64,000 bases of DNA from Chitinophagaceae bacterium (GTDB taxonomy: Bacteria > Bacteroidota > Bacteroidia > Chitinophagales > UBA10324): contig CANIPU010000005.1 of assembly GCA_947469485.1 (NCBI GenBank), forward strand, positions 109,822-173,821, read 5' to 3'. A program made the position numbers and the translations under genes. How positions within the stretch are numbered: position 1 is the first letter of the stretch; each line of letters begins with the position of its first letter. The notes under the pieces are model-generated. The model was not told the DNA's origin. It did no database searches and saw only the letters and a program-made list of their open reading frames with translations. Below are positions 26,701 to 34,890 of the stretch, piece after piece.

Positions 26701-26865
26701 TATTTCATCAAAGCGCTTAAGTGCAGCACCGTATTTATCTTGTTCAAACAGTTCTACTCCTTTTTTGTAATCCGCAGCAGGGTCGTTGTAATAAGCTGTT
26801 TTTTGAGCAAAGGATTTGGCTGACAATAGCAAGCACAAACCCATAATTAAATTTCTTTTCAGCAT
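23755..26865 (-). CDS. Large periplasmic tetratricopeptide-repeat protein
   Basis: 1036 residues with a signal peptide (1-20, ending KSFAQ) and TPR or TPR-like units along almost the whole length: YKKGVELFEQDKYGAALKRF near residue 33, YYHLGTIYYSNKKYDKAL near 110, and AHLKLGLIYFNTNHTENAV near 670. Spacing of about 34-37 residues and the Gly/Ala/Tyr pattern are typical. No catalytic motif is visible. The next gene on the strand encodes an outer-membrane barrel, so a periplasmic scaffold or adaptor acting with that barrel is the most economical reading. The exact process is not recognisable from sequence. Confidence 0.8.
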   Translation of the reverse strand: MLKRNLIMGLCLLLSAKSFAQKTAYYNDPAADYKKGVELFEQDKYGAALKRFDEIINHFKLQTDAPENLVMNAKYYRALSSKELIQPQAEQFFVQLLEEYGENPVTRLAYYHLGTIYYSNKKYDKALTYFKQVDVYDLNVSQTNEFRFQIGYSYFYKQKFTEALPYFEQVKTIQNKYYYPANYYYGYITYTQKKYDEALASFNLIKDSKLYSPIVPYYISQIEFLKGEYEEVLLYAVPLLERTDLKYTNEMRQLIGKSYFNTGEYSTALPFLKDYYNKTAQNLKSDVYQIAYCEYKTKKYDEAMVHFLALTGLKDSLGQNSLFLLADCYLKKNKKNDARNALLNASKLDFDKAVKEQAAYNYAQLSWELGFQDVASKVFQEFINDYPKSKFNADAKESLVSLLAGTNNYKGALEIIRGLDGLSPSIRKSYQRIAFNRAMQLNADKNFDEADKTLDESLKNPIDHSIEADCYFWKGEIASDNKNYKDAVTDYSKYIELQKNYGNGNSGASVLLAKYGLGYAFVKQANYLMAKNYFTQAKEELKNSPLSKSSLQKIANDLYMRSGDCNFVNKDYEAANKDFQYVIEAKSGNEDYALFQLAIIAGLQNRSADKIKQLQRINNEMPFSIYLDDALFETANTYFQQADYDNAILTFNRVINDFPNSSYQKKAHLKLGLIYFNTNHTENAVNEFKFVAVNFPNTQESKEAMNTAKQVFINTGDSKGYDDFLEEIPGAKITIATKDSVVYLAAEQNFSTGDYDKALQGFTDYLNTYPFGPFSTQAHYYRAECLSQNKDFEHALDDYTYVAEKTSGNYKERAILQSARICYTVTNNYSKAYEYYQLLSLSADYKENLSEALKGMMLSAWKSNDWKKTSDAAAKILANNSSPAADITEANYYSAKVAMINKDYQKAEELFTNVLSGNNSTTSAESLYSIALIYFNENKLAAAETQCYKVIEQKPSYNYWIAKSYLLLSDIFFTQNDLFNAKATLQSIIDNYKTEDDILPEANAKLLKVIEKENEQSKVMQDSVEHSFQMDTLELK

Positions 26866-26984
26866 GATTTTTTGGTGGAAGCGAATATCAGACTGAACGA
26901 TTAGACCCTATGCTTTAGTATTCCACAGCAAAAAGATTGATTGTAGAGTTATGGACTTTACTTAATAATATAGTTCAAGCTAAA

Positions 26985-29255
26985 TCAGAAATTAATATTT
27001 ATACCTGCGCTTGGAAGGAATGGCAATTGATTAACACGCTCGTATCGAACACGGTCAAAATAAAAAATGTTTTCGCGGTTGTAAGTATTTATAATACTGA
27101 TGTTTGCTTCTAAACGGGCATTTGTTCCGAGTTTAAAAATTCTTTTTGCAGATAAATCTAAGCGATGATAATAGGGGAGGCGGCCGGAGTTTAATGTAGA
27201 ATCATAGATAATTCCCAATTGGCCGTTTCCACTAGTGTAATTGGTGTTTATGCCATCCAGGAAATCATAGAATTCATAGAAACCCTGAGTTTTGGTAAAT
27301 GGAAAACCACTCCCTAAATTCCATCGCGCATCAATTTGCCATTGCTTGTTTTTTCCGAAATTATAACTGACTACAACATTGGCGTTGTGTCTTCGGTCAT
27401 AATGCGGAGGATAAATTTGTTCGCCATTATTGCGCTTAACATAACCAAGTGAATAGCCTGTCCATACATACCAACCTTTGTATTCGTATTTCAATAAAAA
27501 GTCAATTCCATATGCTTTTCCTGTTTCAATTTGAAAATCAGGGTCAGTACTATATTGTTTGTTTCGGTTAAGGTTAATTAACTGACCAAAATTTTTATAA
27601 TAACTCTCAACAGTAATTTCAAGATTTTTATTAATGTCAGTTTCTATTCCTCCCACCAAGTGGGAAGCCCTCTGTAAATTATTTATTGACACATCACCAT
27701 TCAAATCACGCAATTCCTGATCTGGCCCCGTTAAAAATCCATTAAACAGGTTCACCACATCTTTATCAGACTTTGTGCTTATAAAATTTTGAGTGTAAAT
27801 TCCTGCAGATCCTTTAAGGCGAATGCTTTCGCTTAAATTGAATTTAGCTGCAATTCTAGGTTCTGGTGAAAGCACAGGTAATGAAGCATAATATTGGAAA
27901 CGAAGACTTGGTTCAATTACCAAGCGATTCAAAACCTCTTTCACTACAATGTATCCTCCAATTTCTGTAGTGTTTTGGTCCTGTCCGATTTTTAAACCAA
28001 GCGTATTAAAAAATTCAAACTCTGTTCGGTAACCCCCAACTGTAAAACCATACTTTACTTCGCTATTATGAGCAAGAAAATAAGTGAAGTATGTGTTTAT
28101 ATCGAAACCGCTAATTCGACTGGTGCGGGGTTGATCATCAGCTTCTTTTAAAGCAATATGATAATCTGAATATGAGATGGAGCCACCAATTAACATGTTA
28201 GAACCACCAGGTACCAGCACAAAATTAGTTCCAATGCCAACATTGTTCCATTTGAAATCACTTACTCCATTATAATTTACATGGTCGTTAAAGTTGAATC
28301 CAAATACACTCAATTTACTTCCATTGCCTCCATTCATTGAAACTTTTGCATAATAATCGTTGAATGCAAACGGAAGGCCTGCAGTATCAATGTAAGAATA
28401 AAAGAGTTTTGAACTTTTATCTAAATAGGAGGAGCGGGCATTTAAAATCCAAGAGGAACTACCTCCATTGTTATCAATTTTTTTAAAAGGCCCTTCAAAA
28501 ATTGCTTTAGTAATAAATGGGCTGGTCGAAATTTTTCCGGCTAATCTTTTTTTGTTTCCATCGCGTGTAACAACATCAACAACGGCTGATAAACGACCTC
28601 CGTTTTCAGCATTGAAACCGCCTGTCATCACATTTGCATTCTTTATTATATCAGTTTCAAAGACAGAAAATAATCCAATAGAATGGAATGGATTATAAAT
28701 AGTCATGCCATCAAGCATTACTTTGTTTTGAATAGGAGAGCCGCCCCGAATATACAATTCACCACCTTGGTCACCAGTGAATATAACTCCAGGAATAACT
28801 TGTAAGTATTGAGCCAGGTCAGATTCACCTCCAACAGAAGGTAGTCGCTGAATATCTTTAGAAGTAAGTTTGGTTAATGAAATACTTGTTTCAGTTTTCT
28901 TCTCTTCGCGCTTTGCAGTAACTTCAATATCATTCAATTGAAATGCTTTAGGTTCAAGAAATATTTTTTGGGTAATTAAATCGTTTGCTTTTACTGAAAT
29001 TGAAATAGCGACCGTATCATATCCTACATTAGTGCAGCTTAAAATATAATTGCCTGCGGCCAAATTGCTGATTGAAAAGAATCCATTTAAATCGGTTGTA
29101 GCTCCAATATTTGTTCCACGCAATACCACATTTGTAAATATCATGGGCTCACCTGTTTTTTTATCAAAAACAGTTCCCCTAACATCCGCCTTTTGAGCAA
29201 TAGCCAAAGTTGAAAAAGTCAATGAAAAAATTAAAACCAGATATTGTTTTATCAT
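26985..29255 (-). CDS. TonB-dependent receptor with carboxypeptidase-regulatory-like domain
   Basis: 756 residues from the ATG at 29255; an upstream in-frame codon at 29279 would add eight residues ahead of the signal peptide, so I reject it. Signal peptide MIKQYLVLIFSLTFSTLAIAQ, then a CarboxypepD_reg-like domain (VRGTVFDKKTGEPMIFTNVV, TDLNGFFSISNLAAGNYIL), a plug domain (LAQYLQVIPGVIFTGDQGG, YIRGGSPIQNKVMLDGMTI) and a barrel ending SAGININF. Such receptors import a ligand through the outer membrane using TonB energy. No SusD partner is next to it, so polysaccharide uptake is not indicated; siderophore, cobalamin or peptide are all open. Confidence 0.9.
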   Translation of the reverse strand: MIKQYLVLIFSLTFSTLAIAQKADVRGTVFDKKTGEPMIFTNVVLRGTNIGATTDLNGFFSISNLAAGNYILSCTNVGYDTVAISISVKANDLITQKIFLEPKAFQLNDIEVTAKREEKKTETSISLTKLTSKDIQRLPSVGGESDLAQYLQVIPGVIFTGDQGGELYIRGGSPIQNKVMLDGMTIYNPFHSIGLFSVFETDIIKNANVMTGGFNAENGGRLSAVVDVVTRDGNKKRLAGKISTSPFITKAIFEGPFKKIDNNGGSSSWILNARSSYLDKSSKLFYSYIDTAGLPFAFNDYYAKVSMNGGNGSKLSVFGFNFNDHVNYNGVSDFKWNNVGIGTNFVLVPGGSNMLIGGSISYSDYHIALKEADDQPRTSRISGFDINTYFTYFLAHNSEVKYGFTVGGYRTEFEFFNTLGLKIGQDQNTTEIGGYIVVKEVLNRLVIEPSLRFQYYASLPVLSPEPRIAAKFNLSESIRLKGSAGIYTQNFISTKSDKDVVNLFNGFLTGPDQELRDLNGDVSINNLQRASHLVGGIETDINKNLEITVESYYKNFGQLINLNRNKQYSTDPDFQIETGKAYGIDFLLKYEYKGWYVWTGYSLGYVKRNNGEQIYPPHYDRRHNANVVVSYNFGKNKQWQIDARWNLGSGFPFTKTQGFYEFYDFLDGINTNYTSGNGQLGIIYDSTLNSGRLPYYHRLDLSAKRIFKLGTNARLEANISIINTYNRENIFYFDRVRYERVNQLPFLPSAGININF

Positions 29256-29290
29256 TTTATTATACTGAGTTAGAAGCATTAAAGCTTTAG

Positions 29291-29914
29291 TTAGTTAATT
29301 AATTCTGCAAAATCACCTAGTCCTTCCCTGATAACAACAGGTTCATTTCCGGTGCAATCTATTACTGTGCTTGGAATATTTCCGCATGAACCACAATCAA
29401 TAACCATATCAACAAGTTTTCTGAATTTTTCTTCAATCAATTCCGGATCAGTCATATAATCAACCACTTCATTTGTATCGTGTAAAGAAGTGCTTAGAAT
29501 TGGATTTCCAAGTCGATGAACTAAGGCTTGTGCAACTGAATGATTCGGAACACGAATTCCAATTGTTTTCTTTTTCGTATCAAAAATTCTCGGGACCTGC
29601 TTGCTTGCTGGTAAAATGAATGTGAAAGGACCCGGCAAAGCTCGTTTCATTAATTTGTAGATTCTTGTATCAATTTGAGCAGCGTACTGGCTTAATTGAC
29701 TTAAGTCATTACAAACAAATGAAAAATTCATTTGCTTTCTCTTCGTTTCTTTCATTGCCTTTACTCGTTCAGAGGCTTTGTGATTTTTAATGTCACAACC
29801 AATAGCATATACTGTATCCGTCGGGTAAATTATTACACCACCTTTCTGAAGGCATTCAACAGCCTGCATAAGTTTATGTTCACTGATGTGATCGGGCAAT
29901 ATTTTAAGTAACAT
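29291..29914 (-). CDS. YciO/Sua5-family protein (L-threonylcarbamoyladenylate synthase type)
   Basis: 207 residues covering one YrdC-like domain: GGVIIYPTDTVYAIGCDI at 30-47, RKQMNFSFVCNDLSQL, PGPFTFILPASKQVPRIF, TIGIRVPNHSVAQAL and PILSTSLHDTNE. Length and these motifs fit the YciO branch more closely than E. coli TsaC. TsaC/Sua5 make threonylcarbamoyl-AMP for tRNA t6A37; YciO relatives share the fold and may do the same poorly or act otherwise. Whether this is the cell's only t6A synthase cannot be decided from the window. A weak -7 element (TAATTTCG, 29934-29941 minus) lies 19 bp upstream. Confidence 0.85.
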   Translation of the reverse strand: MLLKILPDHISEHKLMQAVECLQKGGVIIYPTDTVYAIGCDIKNHKASERVKAMKETKRKQMNFSFVCNDLSQLSQYAAQIDTRIYKLMKRALPGPFTFILPASKQVPRIFDTKKKTIGIRVPNHSVAQALVHRLGNPILSTSLHDTNEVVDYMTDPELIEEKFRKLVDMVIDCGSCGNIPSTVIDCTGNEPVVIREGLGDFAELIN

Positions 29915-30011
29915 TTTTTTAAAAACCGAACGGCGAAATTATCAACTCGTAATTAATGTGCAATAAAAGAATTTATAAATGGAAACAGGGTTTTCTTTTG
30001 TCATAAATTAA

Positions 30012-31187
30012 TCAAATTCCATCCGAATAAATCGCCTTCGCTCTTTCCCTCAGGTTATATTCCAGACTCATTACCTGGCCATATGCACCAGTAGTGCGCA
30101 ATGCAATTAAATCACCGCGTTTTGATTCAGGGAGTAAGTATGATTTTGCAAAACAATCAGACGATTCGCAAATCGGACCGGCAACATCATAGTTCGTTTC
30201 AACTTTATCTCTCTCAAAAGAAAGAAATTCGGCAGTTAGGTTTTCAATTTTATGATACGACTGATACAAAGCAGGACGAATCAATTCTGTCATCCCTGCA
30301 TCCAGAATAATGAAATTTGTTTTTTTTCCTTTTTTAATAAATAACACTTTTGAAATGAGCACTCCGCATTGTGCTACAATAGAACGGCCTAATTCAAAAT
30401 GGACCTGTTGGTGTTTTTTTATGTCTAGAAATTTATTAAATACTTCAAAGTACGATTTAAAATCGGGTACGGCATTTTTATCAGGTTCATGATAATTAAC
30501 TCCTAATCCTCCGCCGACATTCAGGTGCGCAATGGAAATATTTCGTGTTTCAAACCAATGTTGAATTTCATTTACTCGGGTACACAACAAGCGGAATGGC
30601 TCCAGGTCGCATATTTGTGAACCAATGTGAAAATGCAATCCAATCAAATCAATGTTTGATGAATTTTTAATTTCATCCATTACAGATTCCAGTTCCCAGA
30701 AATTAATTCCGAATTTATTTTCTTCAAGTCCGGTTGTGATGTAATGATGTGTGTTTGCGTTCACATTAGGATTAATACGCAATGCGATTCTTGCTTTTTT
30801 ATTCAGTGAAGAAGCAAGGTCATTAATAACTTTTATTTCCTCAATACTTTCACAATTGAAACAAAAAATATCGGAAACTAACGACTCGGTAATTTCTTTA
30901 TCAGTTTTTCCGACTCCGGCAAACACAATTGATGATGGATTAAAATTATTTTTCAATGCTGCTTTTACTTCATTTCCACTCACACAATCAGCCCCGAAAC
31001 CTGCTTTACAAATAATTTTCAGTAGTTGTTCATTAGCATTTGCTTTCAATGCATAATGAATATGGAAATTGTATTTATCAGCTTCAGCCTTAACAGCAGC
31101 AATGGTATTTTTAAGTAATTCCAGATCATAATAATAAAATGGAGTTTCAATGGTTTGTAGTTTTTCAATTAGGGATTTATTAAACAT
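30012..31187 (-). CDS. lysA: Diaminopimelate decarboxylase
   Basis: 391 residues, fold type III PLP enzyme that converts meso-diaminopimelate to L-lysine. Visible motifs are the PLP lysine in HYALKANANEQ (Lys48), GLHFHIGSQI, the glycine loop NVGGGLGVNY, FELGRSIVAQCGVL, the active-site cysteine motif GPICESSDCF, and TGAYG near the C-terminus. It follows lysC by nine bases on the same strand, forming a lysine-pathway pair in which aspartate kinase is the first and this enzyme the last step. Length is usual for the family (about 390-420). Confidence 0.95.
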   Translation of the reverse strand: MFNKSLIEKLQTIETPFYYYDLELLKNTIAAVKAEADKYNFHIHYALKANANEQLLKIICKAGFGADCVSGNEVKAALKNNFNPSSIVFAGVGKTDKEITESLVSDIFCFNCESIEEIKVINDLASSLNKKARIALRINPNVNANTHHYITTGLEENKFGINFWELESVMDEIKNSSNIDLIGLHFHIGSQICDLEPFRLLCTRVNEIQHWFETRNISIAHLNVGGGLGVNYHEPDKNAVPDFKSYFEVFNKFLDIKKHQQVHFELGRSIVAQCGVLISKVLFIKKGKKTNFIILDAGMTELIRPALYQSYHKIENLTAEFLSFERDKVETNYDVAGPICESSDCFAKSYLLPESKRGDLIALRTTGAYGQVMSLEYNLRERAKAIYSDGI

Positions 31188-31196
31188 AAAATATTT

Positions 31197-32507
31197 TTAA
31201 AACAACCCTTTATTCAATGAAACTAACGCGTCTTTTTTCAAATCAGAATTCACCAGCAGTGAAATATTGTTTTCACTTCCTCCATAGGAAATCATGCGGA
31301 TAGGAATATTTTTCAGCGAATCGAAAATGCGTGAAGCATACCCTTGTTTATCAGCTCCGAAAGTTCCTACAATGCAAATGATGGTTTGATTTTTATCTAC
31401 TTCAACCAATCCGAACTGCTGCAATTCGTTAATAATTTCGTCTAAATGTTTATTACTGTCAATGGTTAGCGATATCGCAACTTCTGAGGTTGAAATCATA
31501 TCAATGGGTGTTTTGTACCGCTCGAACACTTCGAACACTGCCCGTAAAAACCCATATGCCAAAAGCATTCGTGCCGATTTTATTTTAATAGCGGTGAGAT
31601 GGTCTTTTGCTGCAATTGCTGTTATTCTATCAGGCGCGGGTTTGTTGGAAATTATGGTGCCCGTGGCAGTTGGTTGCATGGTATTTAGTAATCGCACCGG
31701 TATATTTTCTTTTTTGGCAGGAAGCACGCAAGTCGGATGTAAAATTTTAGCACCGAAGTAAGCAAGTTCAGCCGCTTCATCAAACGACAATTCAGTAACC
31801 GCGAAAGTTTTTTCTACTATCCGTGGATCGTTGTTGTGGAGTCCGTCTATATCAGTCCATATCTGAACTTCAGTGGCATTAGTAGCAGCACCAATTAATG
31901 TAGCGGTGTAATCACTGCCACCGCGTTTCAGGTTATCAATTTCACCAAACGAATTTCTGCAGATATAACCCTGCGTGATAAATAATTTTTCTTCAGAAAA
32001 TGACTCCATTGATTTCGAAATCATTTTTTTTATAAAGTGTACATCCGGTTCTTCGGCATCATCTATCCGCATAAAATCAAGAGCAGATAACAACACTGAA
32101 GAGATGTTTTGCTCAGCAAGATATATATTAAGCAAAGCGGTTGATAGTAATTCCCCTTGAGCAAGAATTGCTTTCTCTTCATTCACGGTAAATAAATCGA
32201 GTGTAAATGATTTAATAAAATTCAAATGATCATTTAATAATGAATTTGCATTTTCCAGCGATTCTTTTTTTGAAAACAATTCAGCAATTGCATTTTTATA
32301 GCGAAGTTCGAATTCTGTAATTTGTTGTTTCAGTTTTACTAAATCTTTCGCGTACAATGATGCTGAAATTTCAACGAGCAAATTTGTAGTGCCGCTCATT
32401 GCTGAGAGTACAACAATTTTCCGTTCATCATTATTAATTAACGGAACCAGATTTTTAATTCGCTGCGCGGAACCAACTGATGTTCCGCCGAATTTCATTA
32501 TTACCAT
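31197..32507 (-). CDS. lysC: Aspartate kinase
   Basis: 436 residues, monofunctional aspartokinase that phosphorylates L-aspartate at the start of the Lys/Met/Thr pathway. The kinase domain begins VIMKFGGTSVGSAQRI and contains TQGYICRNSFGEIDNLKRGG, SDYTATLIGAATNA and WTDIDGLHNNDPRIV. The C-terminal third (about 310-436) carries two ACT regulatory domains (TPIDMISTSEVAISLTI, QTIICIVGTFGADKQGYASR), suggesting feedback inhibition. Translation could also begin at the second Met (32498). A TACATTTG promoter element lies 41 bp upstream. No homoserine dehydrogenase domain is fused. Confidence 0.95.
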   Translation of the reverse strand: MVIMKFGGTSVGSAQRIKNLVPLINNDERKIVVLSAMSGTTNLLVEISASLYAKDLVKLKQQITEFELRYKNAIAELFSKKESLENANSLLNDHLNFIKSFTLDLFTVNEEKAILAQGELLSTALLNIYLAEQNISSVLLSALDFMRIDDAEEPDVHFIKKMISKSMESFSEEKLFITQGYICRNSFGEIDNLKRGGSDYTATLIGAATNATEVQIWTDIDGLHNNDPRIVEKTFAVTELSFDEAAELAYFGAKILHPTCVLPAKKENIPVRLLNTMQPTATGTIISNKPAPDRITAIAAKDHLTAIKIKSARMLLAYGFLRAVFEVFERYKTPIDMISTSEVAISLTIDSNKHLDEIINELQQFGLVEVDKNQTIICIVGTFGADKQGYASRIFDSLKNIPIRMISYGGSENNISLLVNSDLKKDALVSLNKGLF

Positions 32508-32548
32508 ATTTCTTTTCTTTTAAATTATACCATAATTTTTATTGGTTA

Positions 32549-32556
32549 CAAATGTA
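32549..32556 (-). promoter_or_regulatory. Bacteroidota -7 promoter element (TACATTTG) for lysC-lysA
   Basis: On the minus strand, TACATTTG matches the TAnnTTTG consensus exactly, 41 bp before the lysC ATG. The same octamer precedes three other genes in this window. No -33 box at the standard 19-21 bp spacing is evident, so the call rests on the -7 element alone. Confidence 0.4.
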
Positions 32557-32690
32557 TTCATGAAAGAAGCATTGTAGAATTCAATATTTAAAACTTTAAA
32601 TTGTTTTAATTGAAGTGGATTATATCATTCTTCATATTTAATTTTAATCTTTGATGAATTATAAAGGTTCTTGAAAAATTTCAACACTGG

Positions 32691-33280
32691 AAATTAAATA
32701 AGTCCAGAACTGAAGCTTTTAGCGATGGGGTATTTGCAATCATTATTACTTTGTTAATTCTTGAAATAAAAATTCCACACATATAAGATAAAAAAGCAGT
32801 AGTGATTTACTCTGGGCGATAATTGATTTATTACCAAAGATAATTAGTTGGGCAGTTAGCTTTTTCTTTATAGCTGTATTCTGGGTTCAGCACCATAACC
32901 TTTTCAGATTAGCCGATAAAATTGATTATGCCTTAGTCTGGATGAATAACCTGACTTTGTTTTTTGTGTGCTTTCTTCCTTTTCCAACGGCTATGATGGG
33001 TGAATATCCTGAAAACAGGGTTGCTTTATTAATGTTTGGCGCGGTTGCTTCTGCCGCTTCATTAATGCAAACCTGGATGTATCATTATATTACAAAGTAT
33101 TATTTGCTCGATAGGTATGATAAAGTTAAAGCTCGGAAAAATGTGAAACGATCTTTCATATTAGCTCCAATGATGTTGATTATTGCTACTGCAGCATCAT
33201 TCGTTTATATTTTGCTACCCTATTTGATATATGCTCTTGTGCCTTTCTTTTTCTTACTACCTTTTGACAGGGAAGATTAA
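32691..33280 (+). pseudogene. Decayed TMEM175-family (DUF1211) potassium channel gene
   Basis: Positions 32703-32783 encode the hallmark first helix of the family (SRTEAFSDGVFAIIITLL, then ILEIKIPH), but there is no usable start codon ahead of it: the frame meets a TGA at 32655. A TAA follows at 32784. The match resumes in another frame from about 32798 (SDLLWAIIDLLPKIISWAV, FWVQHHNLFRL) and continues to the stop at 33280. One extra A in the A-run at 32790-32795 would join the two frames, so a single-base deletion is likely. A 112-residue ATG-initiated piece (32942-33280) remains open but lacks the filter helix. The intact family forms two-repeat six-helix K+ channels; this copy looks non-functional unless these are sequencing errors. 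Confidence 0.82.
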
Positions 33281-33377
33281 TGAACAAAAAATTGTAGACA
33301 GCTTAGTTAAATTTAAGTAAGAAGTTATTTCTCTTTTATCTGATTGTTTATTCATTTTTGAGAATTCAAATTTTTTC

Positions 33378-34808
33378 ATGAAAGCAAGAATTACACGAAC
33401 AAAAATAATAGCCACAATAGGACCTGCTTCATCATCCTATGAAATGTTAAAGAAACTTGCTGAAGCCGGAGTAAATACTTTCAGATTAAATTTTTCGCAT
33501 GGAACCCACGAATCTCACAAGCAGGTTATTAACTGGATAAAAAAAATAAGGGAAGAGCTTAAAACTCATATTGGAATCCTGGCTGATTTGCAAGGGCCAA
33601 AAATCAGGATCGGGGAAGTTTCAGGCAAGTCGGTTGTTTTAACTGATGGAAAGGAAATAATTCTTTCGACCGTTAAATCGGATTCTGATTCAAGAAGGAT
33701 TTTTGTAAACTATAAAAAATTTGCATCTGATGTAAGTGCAGGTGATTCTGTTTTGATTGACGATGGGCAACTTGAATTAAAAGTACTTACATCAAATAAT
33801 GTTGATACGGTAAAATGTAAAATAATTCATGGCGGAGGATTAAAAAGTCGCAAAGGAGTTAATCTTCCGAATTCAGAAACCTCTCTTCCCTCTCTAACTG
33901 CAAAAGATTTAAAAGATTTAAATTTCATTCTAAAAGAAGGCGTTAATTGGGTTGCCCTGTCATTTGTTCGAAATTCAAAAGATATAATCCAGCTAAAAAA
34001 ACTTATCGCCAAAAGCGGCAAGAACATTAAAGTAATAGCTAAAATAGAGAAGCCGCAGGCCGTAAATAATATTGATGACATCATTCGCGTGAGCGATGCT
34101 GTAATGATTGCGCGTGGTGATTTAGGGGTTGAAATGCCTCAGCAGGATATTCCTATAACTCAAAAGCTTGTTATTGCAAAATGCATTAAAGAAGCAAAGC
34201 CGGTTATAATAGCTACTCAGATAATGCAAAGCATGGTTGAAAGCCCAAGGCCAACCAGAGCCGAAATAAATGATGTAGCAAACGGGATTTTTGATGGTGC
34301 TGATGCTTTGATGCTAAGTGCTGAAACGGCTACTGGAAAATTTCCGGTTTTAGTAATTGAAACGATCAAAGACATTGCATTAAATATTGAAAAACAAGAA
34401 AGTATTTTTAATAAAAAGCAAGTGGCCGATATGCATTCAAAAACCTATCTCTCCGATGCAATTTGCTATAATGCATGTAAAATTTCCGGCGATGTAAATG
34501 CCGCCGGTATTATTAGTATGACCAGGAGCGGATATACCGGATTTATGATTTCGAGCTACAGACCAAAGGCACGCATTCTGGTTTTCATGGAAGATAAAAA
34601 CCTATTGGATACCTTGAGTATTGTTTGGGGTATAGAAACTTTTGGATACAAAAAATTTGCTTCGACTGATGAGACCATTGAAGATGTAAAAAAAATTGTA
34701 AAGGGATTTGGAAGAGTTAAGAAAGGGGATATAGTAATTAATACAGCAGCAATGCCTGTTCATTGGAAAGGAACAACTAATATGTTAAAGATTAGTTTAA
34801 TTGATTAA
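33378..34808 (+). CDS. pyk: Pyruvate kinase
   Basis: 476 residues, the glycolytic enzyme that makes ATP and pyruvate from phosphoenolpyruvate and ADP. It begins at the ATG that gives the conserved RTKIIATIGPASSSYEML; further motifs are FRLNFSHGTH, ILADLQGPKIRIGE, IAKIEKPQAVNNID, the active-site signature VMIARGDLGVEMPQQDIP, and TRAEINDVANGIFDGADALM. The B domain lies at about 70-165 and the C-terminal regulatory domain from about 350. Length is usual. It is preceded by the TMEM175 relic and followed 82 bp later by a membrane glycosyltransferase with no evident functional link. Confidence 0.97.
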   Translation: MKARITRTKIIATIGPASSSYEMLKKLAEAGVNTFRLNFSHGTHESHKQVINWIKKIREELKTHIGILADLQGPKIRIGEVSGKSVVLTDGKEIILSTVKSDSDSRRIFVNYKKFASDVSAGDSVLIDDGQLELKVLTSNNVDTVKCKIIHGGGLKSRKGVNLPNSETSLPSLTAKDLKDLNFILKEGVNWVALSFVRNSKDIIQLKKLIAKSGKNIKVIAKIEKPQAVNNIDDIIRVSDAVMIARGDLGVEMPQQDIPITQKLVIAKCIKEAKPVIIATQIMQSMVESPRPTRAEINDVANGIFDGADALMLSAETATGKFPVLVIETIKDIALNIEKQESIFNKKQVADMHSKTYLSDAICYNACKISGDVNAAGIISMTRSGYTGFMISSYRPKARILVFMEDKNLLDTLSIVWGIETFGYKKFASTDETIEDVKKIVKGFGRVKKGDIVINTAAMPVHWKGTTNMLKISLID

Positions 34809-34890
34809 TGGTTTTATTTCCTGAGGTATTTATAAATAATGGATGTTGTTAAATTAAATTTATTCAAACAATTTTTTGGCGAATTATACA

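Noticed and set aside
30751..31056. A 101-codon open frame opposite lysA
   Set aside because: Fully overlaps conserved lysA coding sequence and has no recognisable protein features.
34876..34890. A TTG start five codons ahead of the GT39-like gene
   Set aside because: The ATG at 34891 gives a normal cytoplasmic N-terminus before the first helix, and the extra five residues carry no conserved feature.
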